In this document: one piece after another, positions 16,645-25,222 of the stretch
Numbering within the stretch: the first letter of the stretch is position 1
Layout of the letters: each line of letters starts with the position of its first letter
NCBI GenBank assembly: GCA_004551945.1
Contig: SFPN01000011.1
Location: 20,661 to 84,660, forward strand
Source: Clostridiales bacterium
Lineage (GTDB): Bacteria; Bacillota; Clostridia; Oscillospirales; Oscillospiraceae
Direction of reading: 5' to 3'
Length of the DNA: 64,000 nucleotides
The notes under the pieces: generated by a model
Told to the model about the DNA's origin: nothing
The model's input: only the letters and a program-made list of their open reading frames with translations
Database searches by the model: none
Program-made: the position numbers and the translations under genes

Positions 16645-18126
16645 ATGAAGATTTGCAAAAACTACATCAACGGCGAGTGGGTCGAGAGCGTCAGCGGCAA
16701 GACCGCGCCTACCTATAACCCTGCCAACGGCGAAATTCTGGCTGAGGTGGTTCAGTCCAACCTGGAGGACGTGGAGCGCGCCGTAGCCGCCGCCAAGAAG
16801 TCCTTCTATGAAACCCGCGACTGGCGGGACATGGACAGCCAGACCAGAGGCGACATCCTGCTGAAGATCGCCGACCTGATCGACAAGAACCGGGATGAGC
16901 TGGCCCGCATCGAGTCCATGGACATGGGCAAGCCCCTGCGTGAGGCTGAGGGCGACGTGGACGACGCCCTGCACTGCTATCGTTACTATGCCGGCATCAT
17001 CAAGGCCCCCTACGGCGGCGTCTATGACGTGAACGAGGGCTTCGGCAAGATGCACTCCTTCACCATCCACGAGCCCGTGGGCGTGGTGGCCCTCATCAGC
17101 GCCTGGAACTTCCCCTTCGTTATGGGTTCCTGGAAGATCGCCCCGGCTCTGGCCGCCGGCAACAGCATCATCTTCAAGCCCGCCTCCAACGCTGTCATGT
17201 CCAACGTGAAGATGTTCGAGATCCTGGAAGAGGCCGGCGTGCCCAAGGGCGCTGCCAACCTGATTCTGGGGCCGGGCGGCTCCGTGGGCGAGGCTCTGGC
17301 CTCCCACAAGGACATCGGCATGGTCACCCTCACCGGCTCCACTGCTGTGGGCCAGAGCATCATGCGCTGCGCCGCCAGCAACGTGAAGAAGATCGGCCTG
17401 GAGCTGGGCGGCAAGTCCCCCAACATCATCTTCGCCGACGTGGATCTGGAGGCCGCTGTGGAGTGGGCCATGATCGGCATCTTCTTCAACCAGGGCGAGG
17501 TCTGCTGCGCAGGCTCCCGCATCATCATTGAGGAGAGCATCCACGATGCCTTCGTCAAGCGGTTTGCCGAGCGTGCCAACGCCATGACCATCGGCAACCC
17601 GCTGGACAACCCCGACATGGGCCCCATGGTCAGCGAAGGCCAGCTCAACGACGTGCTGGCTTATGTCAAGAAGGGCGTGGACGAGGGCGCTACCCTGGTC
17701 TGCGGCGGCGAGCGCTACACCGAGGGTGAGTGCGCCAAGGGCTACTTCATGCGTCCCACCATCTTCGACAACTGCACCCCCGACATGACCATCGTCCGGG
17801 AAGAGATCTTCGGGCCTGTGGTCACCATCCAGACCTTCAAGACCGAGGAAGAGGCCATTGCTCTGGCCAACGACACCGATTACGGTCTGGCCGGCGGCGT
17901 GTTCACCCATCAGCTGGAGAGAGCCCTCCGCGTGGTCAAGGAAGTCCGCGCCGGCATCACCTGGGTCAACGCCTTCAACCCCACCTTCAACGAAGCTCCC
18001 TGGGGCGGCTACAAGATGTCCGGCGTCGGCCGCGAGCTGGGCGTCCACGGCCTGGAGGAGTACCAGGAGATCAAGCAGGTTAACATCAACCTGACTCCCG
18101 GCGCACCCGGCTGGTACGAGCACTAA
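16645..18126 (+). CDS. NAD(P)-dependent aldehyde dehydrogenase, probable 4-aminobutyraldehyde dehydrogenase
   Basis: 493-residue ALDH of the PatD/BetB type. Visible are the cofactor and active-site blocks WNFPFVMGSWKIAPALAAGN, VTLTGSTAVGQ, the general-base Glu in LELGGKSPNIIF, the nucleophile Cys in FNQGEVCCAGSR and EEIFGPVVTIQTF. The predicted role is oxidation of the aldehyde made by the upstream aminotransferase. The start at 16645 has AGGAGA a few bases upstream. It is co-transcribed with patA across a 118-base gap holding a strong hairpin. Substrate assignment rests on operon context. Confidence 0.85.
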   Translation: MKICKNYINGEWVESVSGKTAPTYNPANGEILAEVVQSNLEDVERAVAAAKKSFYETRDWRDMDSQTRGDILLKIADLIDKNRDELARIESMDMGKPLREAEGDVDDALHCYRYYAGIIKAPYGGVYDVNEGFGKMHSFTIHEPVGVVALISAWNFPFVMGSWKIAPALAAGNSIIFKPASNAVMSNVKMFEILEEAGVPKGAANLILGPGGSVGEALASHKDIGMVTLTGSTAVGQSIMRCAASNVKKIGLELGGKSPNIIFADVDLEAAVEWAMIGIFFNQGEVCCAGSRIIIEESIHDAFVKRFAERANAMTIGNPLDNPDMGPMVSEGQLNDVLAYVKKGVDEGATLVCGGERYTEGECAKGYFMRPTIFDNCTPDMTIVREEIFGPVVTIQTFKTEEEAIALANDTDYGLAGGVFTHQLERALRVVKEVRAGITWVNAFNPTFNEAPWGGYKMSGVGRELGVHGLEEYQEIKQVNINLTPGAPGWYEH

Positions 18127-18164
18127 TCCAAAAATCCGCAGGCTGCGGAACACAACGCATAACA

Positions 18165-18196
18165 AAGCCAGGGCCTCGCAAGAGGCCCTGGCTTTT
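18165..18196 (+). terminator. Intrinsic terminator, bidirectional
   Basis: AAGCCAGGGCCTC / GAGGCCCTGGCTT with GCAA loop and T-run, between the convergent aldehyde dehydrogenase and SLH metallo-beta-lactamase genes. Confidence 0.9.
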
Positions 18197-18216
18197 CGCT
18201 TGGCTGCTGCCCGGAC

Positions 18217-19866
18217 TCAGGGTTTGCAGATCCCGCAGGGGGAATACCCCAGCTGGATCAGTTCGGTTCTGCTACCGGTGTAGTAACCCTTGTTTTTGTC
18301 GCTGATCTTCTGCGCGCTGCTGCAATCGGCATAATGGAACTTCATCGTATTGGTGTTGAGAACGTAGGTGGCAGAGATGGGGTTCTGCTGGCCGGGGTCA
18401 GAAGAAGAGGTGCTGCCCGCCCCCTGGAGGATCTCCTCCTGGGAAGCCTGCTTGCTGGTGGTGAAGGTCACCGTCTTCCCGTCCGAAACAGCAAAGATGT
18501 CCCCCTGGAGATCCGTCCGGAAAATCGTGGCGCCGGCGTCTCTCAGACGGCTCAGCGCGCCCGCAGTTGGGTGGCCGTAGCTGTTCCCCGCCCCCACGGA
18601 GATGACCGCGTACTGGGGCATGACCTCCCGCAGGAAGGGATAGGTGGTGCTGGTGTCGCTGCCGTGGTGTCCCACCTTCAGGACGGTGGCAGAGAGGTCT
18701 GCCCCCGCATTGAGCATGGCCTGTTCCGCCTCCCGCTCCGCGTCTCCGGTGAACAGGAAGGAGGTCTCCCCGTACTGGACCTTCAGAACAATGGAGGTGT
18801 CGTTGGTATCGCTGCCGCCGTTCACCCCCAGAATGGTGACCTCCGCGCTGCCCAGGGAGTAGGTGTCTCCCACGGAGGGGACGGTGATCCCGCCGCCCTT
18901 CTCCTGGGCGTACCGGGCAAAGTCTGCAAAGGCGTCGCTGTTATAATCGGTGACCGGGCAGAGGGTCATGTCCGCCGTGGTGTAGCTGAAGGCGCCGGGA
19001 AGGCCTCCGATGTGGTCCTCGTGGGCGTGGGTGCCCACCACAATATCCAGCTTCTCCACCCCGGTGCTCTGGAGCACGGAGTAGATCCGGCTGGAGTCCG
19101 CCTTGTTCCCGCCGTCAATGAGCATGTACCGGCCGTCGCACTCCACCAGGGCGGAATCCGCCTGGCCCACGTCGATGAAGTGGACGGAGAAGGTACTGCC
19201 GCCGCCGGAGGGATAGGTATCCAGGGCGGACCGGTCATAGCAGGCGTCGAAGGCGGCCTGGGTAAAGACCCCCTCGTCCATCAGCTTCTGGGCCAGGGTC
19301 TGGGGGGAATTCTTCAGGCGAACCGGCAGGGCCGCGTAGGAGACCAGCACAACGTCGGCCCGCAGGAAGGAACTTGTCTGAACGCAGTCCGGCAGAATCC
19401 CCACCTGCTTTGCCAGGGAGAAGGGGTTGTCCCAGGTAAAGTCCCCGCCGGTCTGGTCGGAGTAGCCCAGCGCCCGCAGGACAAAGGTCAGGTACATGGC
19501 AGCATTGGCCGTCCCGGTGCCGAACTGGGTGTCAGAAACGCCCTTGGTCAGGCCGGTTTCATAGGCGTAGCCCACATAGCGGTCGGCCCACCCGGCCACG
19601 TCGGTAAAGGGGTGGTTCCAGCTTCCGTTCAGCGCATCGCTCTCCTTCCCCAGAACCCGGATCAGCATAATGAGAGCCTCCGTGCGGGTGGGGGCCCGGC
19701 CCAGGGCAAAGTCCGTGTCGGACACCCCCTGGAACAGCCCCAGGGTTTTCAGATCAGATGCCAGGGTCTCTTCGTAGGTGGTGTCCCGGCTGGCGGCAAG
19801 CGCCCCCACAGGAACCACGCTGATGCAGAGGATCAGGCACAGCAGCATGGCAATCACTTTTTTCAT
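18217..19866 (-). CDS. Secreted SLH protein with ComEC-like metallo-beta-lactamase domain
   Basis: 549 residues. A signal peptide (about 1-25) is followed by SLH repeats (about 28-205), then a metallo-beta-lactamase hydrolase (about 225-470) with THAHEDHIGG, the VGQADSALVECDGRYMLID block and LKVGHHGSDTSTTYPFL. These are the features of the ComEC/Rec2 C-terminal nuclease-like hydrolase. The tail (about 500-549) has Cys pairs ADCSSAQ and SPCGICKP, like the metal-binding tail of clostridial MBL lipoproteins. It is probably a cell-surface nuclease or phosphodiesterase. ATG 19866 sits behind AAGGAGGG; the in-frame ATG at 19887 does not. Confidence 0.8.
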   Translation of the reverse strand: MKKVIAMLLCLILCISVVPVGALAASRDTTYEETLASDLKTLGLFQGVSDTDFALGRAPTRTEALIMLIRVLGKESDALNGSWNHPFTDVAGWADRYVGYAYETGLTKGVSDTQFGTGTANAAMYLTFVLRALGYSDQTGGDFTWDNPFSLAKQVGILPDCVQTSSFLRADVVLVSYAALPVRLKNSPQTLAQKLMDEGVFTQAAFDACYDRSALDTYPSGGGSTFSVHFIDVGQADSALVECDGRYMLIDGGNKADSSRIYSVLQSTGVEKLDIVVGTHAHEDHIGGLPGAFSYTTADMTLCPVTDYNSDAFADFARYAQEKGGGITVPSVGDTYSLGSAEVTILGVNGGSDTNDTSIVLKVQYGETSFLFTGDAEREAEQAMLNAGADLSATVLKVGHHGSDTSTTYPFLREVMPQYAVISVGAGNSYGHPTAGALSRLRDAGATIFRTDLQGDIFAVSDGKTVTFTTSKQASQEEILQGAGSTSSSDPGQQNPISATYVLNTNTMKFHYADCSSAQKISDKNKGYYTGSRTELIQLGYSPCGICKP

Positions 19867-19896
19867 GGATAGCCCTCCTTTTTTCACTGTATGAGC

Positions 19897-19926
19897 ATTC
19901 TACAGCCGGAAAAAGTCTCTTGTCAA
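19897..19926 (-). promoter_or_regulatory. Sigma-A promoter of the SLH metallo-beta-lactamase gene
   Basis: Minus strand TTGACA, 18 bases, TAGAAT, about 30 bases upstream of the start. Confidence 0.65.
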
Positions 19927-19987
19927 GAAATCAAAAGGCCGGGCCATCCCGCCTCATCCCCTTCTTTTTACATTTGTCTGCAATCGC

Positions 19988-20016
19988 TTGCATTTACAAG
20001 CAATATTGCGTATACT
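19988..20016 (+). promoter_or_regulatory. Promoter and likely operator of the toxin-antitoxin operon
   Basis: TTGCAT, 17 bases, TATACT. The promoter is overlapped by an inverted repeat (GCTTG / CAAGC, flanked by GCAAT and ATTGC), as expected for autoregulation by a ribbon-helix-helix antitoxin. Confidence 0.65.
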
Positions 20017-20039
20017 ACAGGCAAAGGAGTGTGATTATC

Positions 20040-20345
20040 ATGGCAAACACATCCGCTGTCTATGCCCGCATTGATACGAACCTAAAGGAAAACGCGGAAA
20101 GCATCCTGCAGCAGCTGGGCATTTCCCCCTCCAGCGCAATCCAAATGCTCTACAGCCAGATCGTGCTGACAAGAGGGCTGCCCCTGGACCTCCACCTTCC
20201 ATCGAGAAAGCCTGTGGAAATCGGCGGCATGAACCGCGCAGAGCTGGACCAGGAACTCAGAAAAGGGTTGGACTCGCTCAACACCGGAAACATCTCTTCC
20301 GCCGACGAGGTTGACGCCGTCCTGGCCAGGGAGTTTGGCATATGA
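20040..20345 (+). CDS. RelB/DinJ-family antitoxin
   Basis: 101-residue protein with an N-terminal ribbon-helix-helix region typical of RelB/DinJ (VYARIDTNLKENAESILQQLGISPSSAIQMLYSQI by pattern, about residues 7-42). Its C-terminal half would wrap and neutralise the toxin. ATG 20040 has AAGGAG about nine bases upstream. The stop overlaps the toxin ATG by four bases, which couples translation. The N-terminal part is expected to bind the palindrome over the promoter and repress it. Confidence 0.85.
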   Translation: MANTSAVYARIDTNLKENAESILQQLGISPSSAIQMLYSQIVLTRGLPLDLHLPSRKPVEIGGMNRAELDQELRKGLDSLNTGNISSADEVDAVLAREFGI

Positions 20346-20674
20346 GCGATCCCTACAGCGTGGTCTATTCTCCGGAAGCGCTGAACGATTTAAAAGACAT
20401 TTACGCCTACCTTGCCTATGAGCTTCTCGTTCCCGACACAGCGCAGGATCAGGTGAACCGGATTCGGAAAGAGATCCGTTCCCTTTCCTTTCTGCCGGCA
20501 CGCTACGCTTTGGTAGATTGGGAGCCTTGGAAAAGCATGCAGATGCACAAAGTCCCGGTGGATCACTTTGTGGTCTTTTATACCGTCAGCTCTGATACAA
20601 GGACGGTCACTGTTATCCGTATTGTCTATGGCGGCAGAGACATTGCAAGCATCGCAAAATCGACTCCCACATAA
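20342..20674 (+). CDS. RelE/ParE-family toxin
   Basis: 110-residue protein of the RelE/ParE superfamily: an N-terminal beta strand YSVVYSPEALNDLKDIYAYLA, two helices, then a C-terminal sheet with HKVPVDHFVVFYTV and VTVIRIVYGGRDI. Family members either cut mRNA on the ribosome (RelE) or poison gyrase (ParE). The visible residues do not settle which. It is translationally coupled to the antitoxin and closed by its own terminator. Confidence 0.85.
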   Translation: MSDPYSVVYSPEALNDLKDIYAYLAYELLVPDTAQDQVNRIRKEIRSLSFLPARYALVDWEPWKSMQMHKVPVDHFVVFYTVSSDTRTVTVIRIVYGGRDIASIAKSTPT

Positions 20675-20705
20675 CAAAAAGGAACAGCAGACGCTGTTCC
20701 TTTTT
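20675..20705 (+). terminator. Intrinsic terminator, bidirectional
   Basis: AAAAAGGAACAGC / GCTGTTCCTTTTT, between the convergent toxin and MATE genes. Confidence 0.85.
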
Positions 20706-20711
20706 ATTATG

Positions 20712-22049
20712 TCACGTTTGCAGTCCCCTTCTGTTCTCCCGTCTCCACAGGACAATTCCCACAGTGTCCGCGAAGAACCAGCCGATGGGGATGGACAGCC
20801 AGATGCCGGTCACCCCCAGGGCCGGGAGGGCCGACAGGGCGTAGGCCAGAGCCACCCGGGTGCCCAGGGAGCAGATGGTGAGCACCAGGGACACCGCCGG
20901 GCGGTTCACCGCCCGGAAATAGCCGTAGAGCAGGAACAGAACGCCGATGCCTAAGTAGCAGGACCCCTCGATACGCAGGTAGCCGGTGCCGATGGCGATG
21001 ACCTCTGCCGCCTCCGCCCCGGCGAAGAAGGCCAGAAGCCTGGGGGCCAGCAGGCAGACCGCCCCGCCCACCGCCAAGCAGAACACGATCACGCAGGCCG
21101 CCGCCCACTTGACCCCCGCTCGGATGCGGTCCCGTTTCCCCGCCCCGTAGTTCTGGGCCACAAAGGTGGAGAAAGCGTTGCCGAAGTCCTGAACGGGCAT
21201 GTAGGCCACCGTGTCGATTTTCACCGCCACGGCAAAGGCCGCCATCACCGCAGTGCCGAAGCTGTTCACCAGCCCCTGGACCAGCAGGATGCCGAAGTTC
21301 ATCACCGACTGCTGCAGGCAGGTGAAGAAGGACAGGCTGAACACGTTGCTCAGAGACCGGCGCTCCCACACCATATCCTCCCGCCTCACCCGCAGGGCGG
21401 GGTATTTTTTCCAGGCCCAGGCCATAAGCCCCAGGCCGGAGGCGTACTGGGCGATCACCGTTGCCAGGGCCGCCCCCATGACCCCCAGGTGCAGGGGCAC
21501 CACGAAGAGCACGTCCAGGCCGATGTTCAGCCCCACGGACACCCCCAGGAAGGCCAGCGGGGTGGCCGAGTCCCCCACCGCCCGCAGGAGGTTGGCGAAG
21601 AAGTTATACAAGAAGGTGGCGGCAATGCCCCCGAAAATCCACAGCAGGTAGGTCCGGGTTAATCCCGCCACCTCCGCCGGAATCCGGAGCAGCCAGAGAA
21701 AGCCCCCCAGCAGCAGGTACACCGCCATGTTCAGCACCAGGGTCAGCCCGCCGATGAGGACGAAGGCCTGGAAAATCCCCTGCCGCAGCCGGGCCATGTC
21801 CCCCCGGCCGAACTGGATGGAAAAGTAGGCCGCGCTGCCCATGCACAGGCCCAGGAGGATGGAGGTGAGAAAGGTCAGCAGGGTGTAGGACGACCCCACC
21901 GCCCCCAGGGCCCCTTCCCCGATGAACCGGCCCACGATCCAGGTGTCCGTCAGGTTGTACAGCTGCTGGAACAGGTTGCCGCAGATGAGGGGGAGGGCAA
22001 ACCAGAGCAGCCCCTTGGGAATGCTCCCTTGGGTCAGGTCCCGGGTCAC
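20712..22049 (-). CDS. MATE-family efflux transporter
   Basis: 445-residue membrane protein with twelve predicted helices in two related halves, typical of DinF/NorM-like MATE cation-coupled exporters (PLICGNLFQQLYNLTDTWIVGRF at the N-terminus). Its ATG overlaps the stop of the upstream gene by four bases, so the two are made together. The exported compound is unknown. Confidence 0.88.
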   Translation of the reverse strand: MTRDLTQGSIPKGLLWFALPLICGNLFQQLYNLTDTWIVGRFIGEGALGAVGSSYTLLTFLTSILLGLCMGSAAYFSIQFGRGDMARLRQGIFQAFVLIGGLTLVLNMAVYLLLGGFLWLLRIPAEVAGLTRTYLLWIFGGIAATFLYNFFANLLRAVGDSATPLAFLGVSVGLNIGLDVLFVVPLHLGVMGAALATVIAQYASGLGLMAWAWKKYPALRVRREDMVWERRSLSNVFSLSFFTCLQQSVMNFGILLVQGLVNSFGTAVMAAFAVAVKIDTVAYMPVQDFGNAFSTFVAQNYGAGKRDRIRAGVKWAAACVIVFCLAVGGAVCLLAPRLLAFFAGAEAAEVIAIGTGYLRIEGSCYLGIGVLFLLYGYFRAVNRPAVSLVLTICSLGTRVALAYALSALPALGVTGIWLSIPIGWFFADTVGIVLWRRENRRGLQT

Positions 22050-23011
22050 TTTTTCCGGCCCTTGGCCTTCTCCCGCTCCCAGGCGCGGATGGCAAAGCAG
22101 AAGGGGGGGTACATGGCCGGGAAAGCCACCTCATTTTCCAGGGTGTACCGGAGGAAGTCGAAGAAGAACGCGTAGGGGATATCCAGCCGCCCCTGGAGCT
22201 TGAACAGGCCAAAGCCCATATCCGCCAGGGCTTTGGCCTCCGCCGCTGTCAGGGAGATGTTCCGGGCGGGGGTGGTCTGCTGCTTATAGTCGGGCACAAA
22301 GGGGCAGCGGCGGAGAAAGCCGGTGTACTGACCGGTGCCCGCCAGGGCCACCGCCTGGTCCTGGGTGTTGGTCAGGTAGTGCTCCCCCCGCTGGGCGCAG
22401 TGGCGGACGCACCGCTCGTTGAGCATAATCTCCGCCCTGTCCTTGGGCAGCCGGGCCAGCAGATCCAAGTCGTAGTTGTCGTCCGGGTGGACCACATAGC
22501 GGCTGTAATTTTGGGACAGAGTTTTGTAATAGGCTTCGTCCCGGTTCTCCTCAAAGGAGGTCATGATCACCGAGGCGTGCAGCTCAATGTTGGGGTAGTT
22601 TGCCCGGATATGGTCCCGGAGGAGCGGGCTGGAAACGATCACACCCCCGCCCAGCCGGTTCAGCAGGTCCAGGATGGCGTTGCCCAGGGGGTCTTCCAGG
22701 TCCCGCTCCGTCATTCTGGGCATGGAGAAGGTGAGCAAGGGGGTAATCCCCCGGTCCAGGACCCCTTGCAGCTCAGCCTGGATATCCTCCATGGTGTACC
22801 CGTGGTCCACGATGATGGGCCGGCCGCAGTTCCACCGGGCCTGGGGGGAGCCGTACAGGTAGCGCACGGGGATGCGGTAGCCGAATTTTGCCTCCACCTG
22901 GTCCAGACACTGGCAGACCAGGGAGGAATAGAGAAACAGCCCGGGCACGCTGTAGGCCGCGCCGGGCATCAGGGCCGCCTGGGGCCCTTGGGGCAGAATG
23001 GGTTCATACAT
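22046..23011 (-). CDS. Unrecognised protein, possibly a U32-peptidase-like TIM barrel
   Basis: 321-residue soluble protein without signal peptide or membrane segment. Alternating strand/helix stretches (GVIVSSPLLRDHI, NIELHASVIMTSF, RYVVHPDDNYDLDLLARLP, AEIMLNERCVRHC) look like successive beta/alpha units, and Cys residues sit in ERCVRHC and RRCPFVPDY. The overall feel recalls U32-family proteins that read out metal or RNA chemistry, but I cannot identify it. It is translationally coupled to the MATE exporter, so it may make or modify what the exporter moves. It has its own sigma-A promoter. Confidence 0.6.
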   Translation of the reverse strand: MYEPILPQGPQAALMPGAAYSVPGLFLYSSLVCQCLDQVEAKFGYRIPVRYLYGSPQARWNCGRPIIVDHGYTMEDIQAELQGVLDRGITPLLTFSMPRMTERDLEDPLGNAILDLLNRLGGGVIVSSPLLRDHIRANYPNIELHASVIMTSFEENRDEAYYKTLSQNYSRYVVHPDDNYDLDLLARLPKDRAEIMLNERCVRHCAQRGEHYLTNTQDQAVALAGTGQYTGFLRRCPFVPDYKQQTTPARNISLTAAEAKALADMGFGLFKLQGRLDIPYAFFFDFLRYTLENEVAFPAMYPPFCFAIRAWEREKAKGRKK

Positions 23012-23039
23012 GGCTGATCCCTCCTTTTTACTCGCTCCC

Positions 23040-23069
23040 AGTATAAAGCAGGGGGCAAGGCTCTGTCAA
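23040..23069 (-). promoter_or_regulatory. Sigma-A promoter of the unrecognised protein/MATE operon
   Basis: Minus strand TTGACA, 18 bases, TATACT, about 30 bases upstream of the first start codon. Confidence 0.65.
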
Positions 23070-23104
23070 GAAAGGGGGTTTTCTGAAAAAGATACCCCCG
23101 GGGC

Positions 23105-23132
23105 TCTTGACATTTCCTACCGGACGGGTATC
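23105..23132 (+). promoter_or_regulatory. Sigma-A promoter of cobalamin leader 1
   Basis: TTGACA, 16 bases, TATCAT. The element GCTCTTGACATTTCCTACC is shared with leader 2. Confidence 0.8.
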
Positions 23133-23180
23133 ATGAAAGTAAGCGTCCTCAGGACGCCCAACAACCCCATATGGCTCCGG

Positions 23181-23418
23181 CTTTTGTGGCAAATGCGCGA
23201 CCCCGCCCCCACCCAGGGCAGGACACGCATTCTTGTTCGCTGAACAAGGGAACCAGGTGAGAAGCCTGGACACGGCGGGACATCGTTTCCCGCGGTGCTG
23301 TAAGCATGGAGCGCCGTCCTTTTTTCGCGAAAGCGAGTCACTGGCGAAGGCTGGGAAGGCGAAGGCGGCGCGGTGAGGGTCCTCCCTCTGAACATGCCAG
23401 TCAGAAGACCTACAAAAG
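23181..23418 (+). promoter_or_regulatory. Cobalamin (B12) riboswitch 1
   Basis: Recognised from the conserved cobalamin aptamer blocks in order: GGGAACCAGGTG...CCTGGACACGGCGGGA, CGGTGCTGTAA, GTCACTGGCG, GGGAAGGCG, and the B12 box AGTCAGAAGACCTAC (23399-23413). The ends close as a P1 stem CTTTTGT / ACAAAAG. It binds adenosyl- or another cobalamin and represses expression. An intrinsic terminator about 55 bases downstream forms the expression platform. GCTTTTGT at the 5' edge can also pair with ACAAAAGC at 23471-23478, a plausible antiterminator. Confidence 0.92.
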
Positions 23419-23473
23419 GGCTGCCCCGTCCCTGCGGCCGGGTGTTTGCCGTACCTTTATTTTGTGAAAGACA

Positions 23474-23504
23474 AAAGCGGATGCAGAGAGCATCCGCTTT
23501 TTTT
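23474..23504 (+). terminator. Riboswitch-controlled terminator 1
   Basis: AAAGCGGATGC / GCATCCGCTTT followed by T-run, 73 bases before the CDS start. It overlaps the strand that could form the antiterminator. Confidence 0.9.
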
Positions 23505-23576
23505 GCTGAAAGCCGGGTTCCCCTGTTCTCCGCCTGCGGGCGTTCCCATAGAGAATTTTGATAAGGAGGCTTTTGT

Positions 23577-24785
23577 ATGAAAAAGCGAGTATTTGCCCTG
23601 TTCCTGGCCCTGGCGCTGGCCCTTGGCCTGCTGCCCATGAGCGCCCTGGCCGCAGAGGACCCCATCGGAACCGTGACCGTTTCCATCGAGACCAAGACCA
23701 TTGACGGCGGCTATCTGGTAGAGCCCATGGAGGAAGCGCTGTACGCCGGTGACACCGTCTACACCATCCTCACCCGGGTGGCTGAAGAGCTGGACCTGAC
23801 CGTGGAGGGCGCAGACGCCGGGTATGTGACCCGGATCGGCGACTTCTCCGCCTTTGGCTGCGGCGACCAGAGCGGCTGGATGGTGGCCCTTAACGACGAC
23901 CACAACACCTGGCCCCTGCCTGAGCTGAAGGACGGGGACTCGGTCCGCTTCTGCTACACCTACCTCACCTATGGCTACGACATTGACCTCATTGACCTGG
24001 TGGACAAGCTGGCGGAGACCTGCGCCCAGGCAGCAGAGTACCAGGGGGACAACGCAGAGGCCGTTGCCGCCGCTCTGACTGAGGCAGAAGCCAAGCTGGC
24101 AGAGATTTCCGCCTATGAGAGCAACCAGGCCTATCTGGACAGCGTCACCATTTACGGCCCCGACTCGGAGACCAGCACTGTGGAAGCCCTGATCCAGGCC
24201 CTGAACGACGCCATTTCCGGCCCCCAGGAGGAAGCGCTGCCCTTCACCGATGTGGACGGCCACTGGGCCCTGGATTCCATCCGGAAGGTCTATGACCAGG
24301 GCCTCATGACCGGCACCAAGGACACCCTGTTCGCCCCGGACAAGACCTTAAGCCGGGCCATGGTGGTGACCATTCTCTACCGGCTGGAGGGCGCCCCCGC
24401 TGTCTCTGGTGAAAACGTTTACACCGACACCGCCGACGGCGCCTGGTACACCGACGCGGTCATCTGGGCCGACCAGCAGGACATTGTGGGCGGCTACGGC
24501 AACGGCCAGTTCGGCCCCCTGAACGACATCACCCGGGAGCAGCTGGCTGCCATTCTCCTGCGCTATGCCCAGTACAAGACCTATGACACCTCCGCCTCCG
24601 CCGACCTGAGCGCCTACACCGACGCGGGGGACATCAGCGCCTGGGCTCTGGAGGCTCTCCAGTGGGCCAACGGCGCGGGGCTGATCTCCGGCCGCTCTGC
24701 TGACCTGCTGGCCCCCGCAGGCTCCACCACCCGGGCGGAGACTGCCGTGATCCTGGTCCGCTTCCTGGAGCAGATCGCGGCTTGA
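23577..24785 (+). CDS. B12-regulated DUF4430 (transcobalamin C-terminal-like) protein with SLH anchor
   Basis: 402 residues. A signal peptide (about 1-25, cleaved after ALAA) is followed by a DUF4430 domain (about 30-135), the family equivalent of the beta domain of transcobalamin/intrinsic factor that covers one face of cobalamin. It shows VEGADAGYVTRIG, DQSGWMVALNDDHN and DGDSVRFCYTYL. A short helical linker leads to three SLH repeats (about 225-402) for S-layer anchoring. With a cobalamin riboswitch in its leader, the simplest role is a surface corrinoid-binding protein. The SLH part is nearly the same as that of the next gene, indicating recent duplication. The SD is AAGGAGGC. Confidence 0.85.
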   Translation: MKKRVFALFLALALALGLLPMSALAAEDPIGTVTVSIETKTIDGGYLVEPMEEALYAGDTVYTILTRVAEELDLTVEGADAGYVTRIGDFSAFGCGDQSGWMVALNDDHNTWPLPELKDGDSVRFCYTYLTYGYDIDLIDLVDKLAETCAQAAEYQGDNAEAVAAALTEAEAKLAEISAYESNQAYLDSVTIYGPDSETSTVEALIQALNDAISGPQEEALPFTDVDGHWALDSIRKVYDQGLMTGTKDTLFAPDKTLSRAMVVTILYRLEGAPAVSGENVYTDTADGAWYTDAVIWADQQDIVGGYGNGQFGPLNDITREQLAAILLRYAQYKTYDTSASADLSAYTDAGDISAWALEALQWANGAGLISGRSADLLAPAGSTTRAETAVILVRFLEQIAA

Positions 24786-24834
24786 CGTTCTGTTGCCGCG
24801 GCACGGTTTTTTGCAAAAGATGCTGCCGGAGCTC

Positions 24835-24862
24835 TTGACATTTCCTACCCATTGGGTATAGT
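24835..24862 (+). promoter_or_regulatory. Sigma-A promoter of cobalamin leader 2
   Basis: TTGACA, 16 bases, TATAGT, with the same flank as promoter 1. Confidence 0.8.
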
Positions 24863-24929
24863 AAAGGATAGGTGACTCTGCCCTGACTTCGGTGAGGGCA
24901 GAGCGCCGGATAATCCCATAGCGCTCCGG

Positions 24930-25167
24930 CTTTTGTGGCAAATGCGCGACCCCGCCTTTCACCCAGGGCGGGACACGCATTCTTGTTCGCTGAACAAGGG
25001 AACCAGGTGCAAAACCTGGACACGGCGGGATTTTTTGTCCCGCTGTGCTGTAAGCATGGAGCGCCGTCCTTTTCCGCGAAAGCGGGTCACTGGCGAAAGC
25101 TGGGAAGGCGAGGGCGGCGCGCTGAGGGTTCCCCCTCTGAACATGTCAGTCAGAAGACCTACAAAAG
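24930..25167 (+). promoter_or_regulatory. Cobalamin (B12) riboswitch 2
   Basis: Same length as riboswitch 1 and mostly the same sequence: GGGAACCAGGTGCAAAACC, GTGCTGTAAGCATGG, GTCACTGGCGAAAGC, GGGAAGGCGAG, and the B12 box AGTCAGAAGACCTAC. Closing P1 is CTTTTGT / ACAAAAG. Differences between the copies fall largely in stems and keep the pairing (for example CGCGAAAGCG replacing a TTTCGCGAAAGCG-type hairpin). It governs the six-gene capture/import operon beginning at 25326. Confidence 0.92.
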
Positions 25168-25222
25168 GGCTGCCCCGTCTCCACAGACGGGTGTTTGCCA
25201 TGCCTTTATTCTTGTGAGAGAC

